Source: Acidimicrobiia bacterium (lineage in GTDB: Bacteria > Actinomycetota > Acidimicrobiia > Acidimicrobiales > Ilumatobacteraceae). From it: a stretch of DNA of 6,456 bases. The DNA lies in contig JAUHYJ010000213.1 of NCBI GenBank assembly GCA_030425785.1, forward strand, positions 1 through 6,456, read 5' to 3'. The notes beneath the pieces were generated by a model that had not been told where the DNA came from, searched no databases, and worked only from the letters and a program-made list of their open reading frames with translations. Both the position numbers and the translations under genes were made by a program. This document shows positions 6,422 through 6,456 of this stretch, piece by piece; positions within the stretch are counted from its first letter, which is position 1; each line of letters begins with the position of its first letter.

Positions 6422-6456
6422 GTGGATCTGCATCGCCGAGCCGAGCTGCACGCAGC
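6422..6456 (+). CDS. Start of an unidentified protein (11 codons, cut by window edge)
   Basis: A GTG at 6422 opens a frame reading (M)DLHRRAELHA up to the window edge. Support is indirect: the promoter just upstream places the transcription start on this GTG. Eleven residues are too few to assign a family. The opening faintly recalls small DinB/maleylpyruvate-isomerase-like proteins such as TIGR03086, but that is only a guess. It diverges from the CBS-domain gene. Confidence 0.4.
   Translation, partial: MDLHRRAELHA

Noticed and set aside
1..6456. Mobile element, CRISPR array, toxin-antitoxin or defence system
   Set aside because: No transposase or integrase motifs, no spaced direct repeats and no paired small genes were seen on either strand.

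Overview
The window comes from a high-GC bacterial chromosome and reads as ordinary core-genome DNA. EF-Tu, EF-G and S10 resemble actinobacterial proteins, and two genes look leaderless, which is common in Actinobacteria. A deep-branching actinobacterium such as an Acidimicrobiia/Ilumatobacter-like lineage is my best guess, from recall of protein style rather than a search. No transposase, integrase, CRISPR array, tRNA or rRNA is visible.

All genes except a fragment at the right edge lie on the minus strand, so they are described here in transcription order, from high to low coordinates. At the right edge a plus-strand gene of unknown function begins at a GTG placed exactly where transcription should start. 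It diverges from a small two-CBS-domain protein gene (5834-6268), and the 153-bp spacer between them holds a plausible promoter in each direction. A 231-bp spacer with a candidate promoter and a leader follows. Then comes the translation cluster: fusA (EF-G, 3500-5602), tuf (EF-Tu, 2261-3445) and rpsJ (S10/NusE, 1914-2228), spaced 54 and 32 bp apart like an operon. A GC-rich hairpin 27 bp after the rpsJ stop probably ends it. Beyond a 271-bp spacer rich in inverted repeats lie an MpaB-family (DUF2236) oxygenase gene (683-1642) and the first 202 codons of a PotA-type ABC transporter ATPase gene (1-606, cut by the window edge).

fusA, tuf and rpsJ act together in translation: EF-G drives translocation, EF-Tu delivers aminoacyl-tRNA, and S10 is part of the 30S head. 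The flanking genes have no obvious link to them. Two points deserve attention. First, this trio is the usual str/S10 operon junction, but rpsL-rpsG are absent upstream and rplC onward is absent downstream. Second, the body of tuf has third-codon-position base use (G and T, little C) very unlike the C-ending codons of fusA. I see no convincing new biological system; the remaining findings are modest regulatory observations.
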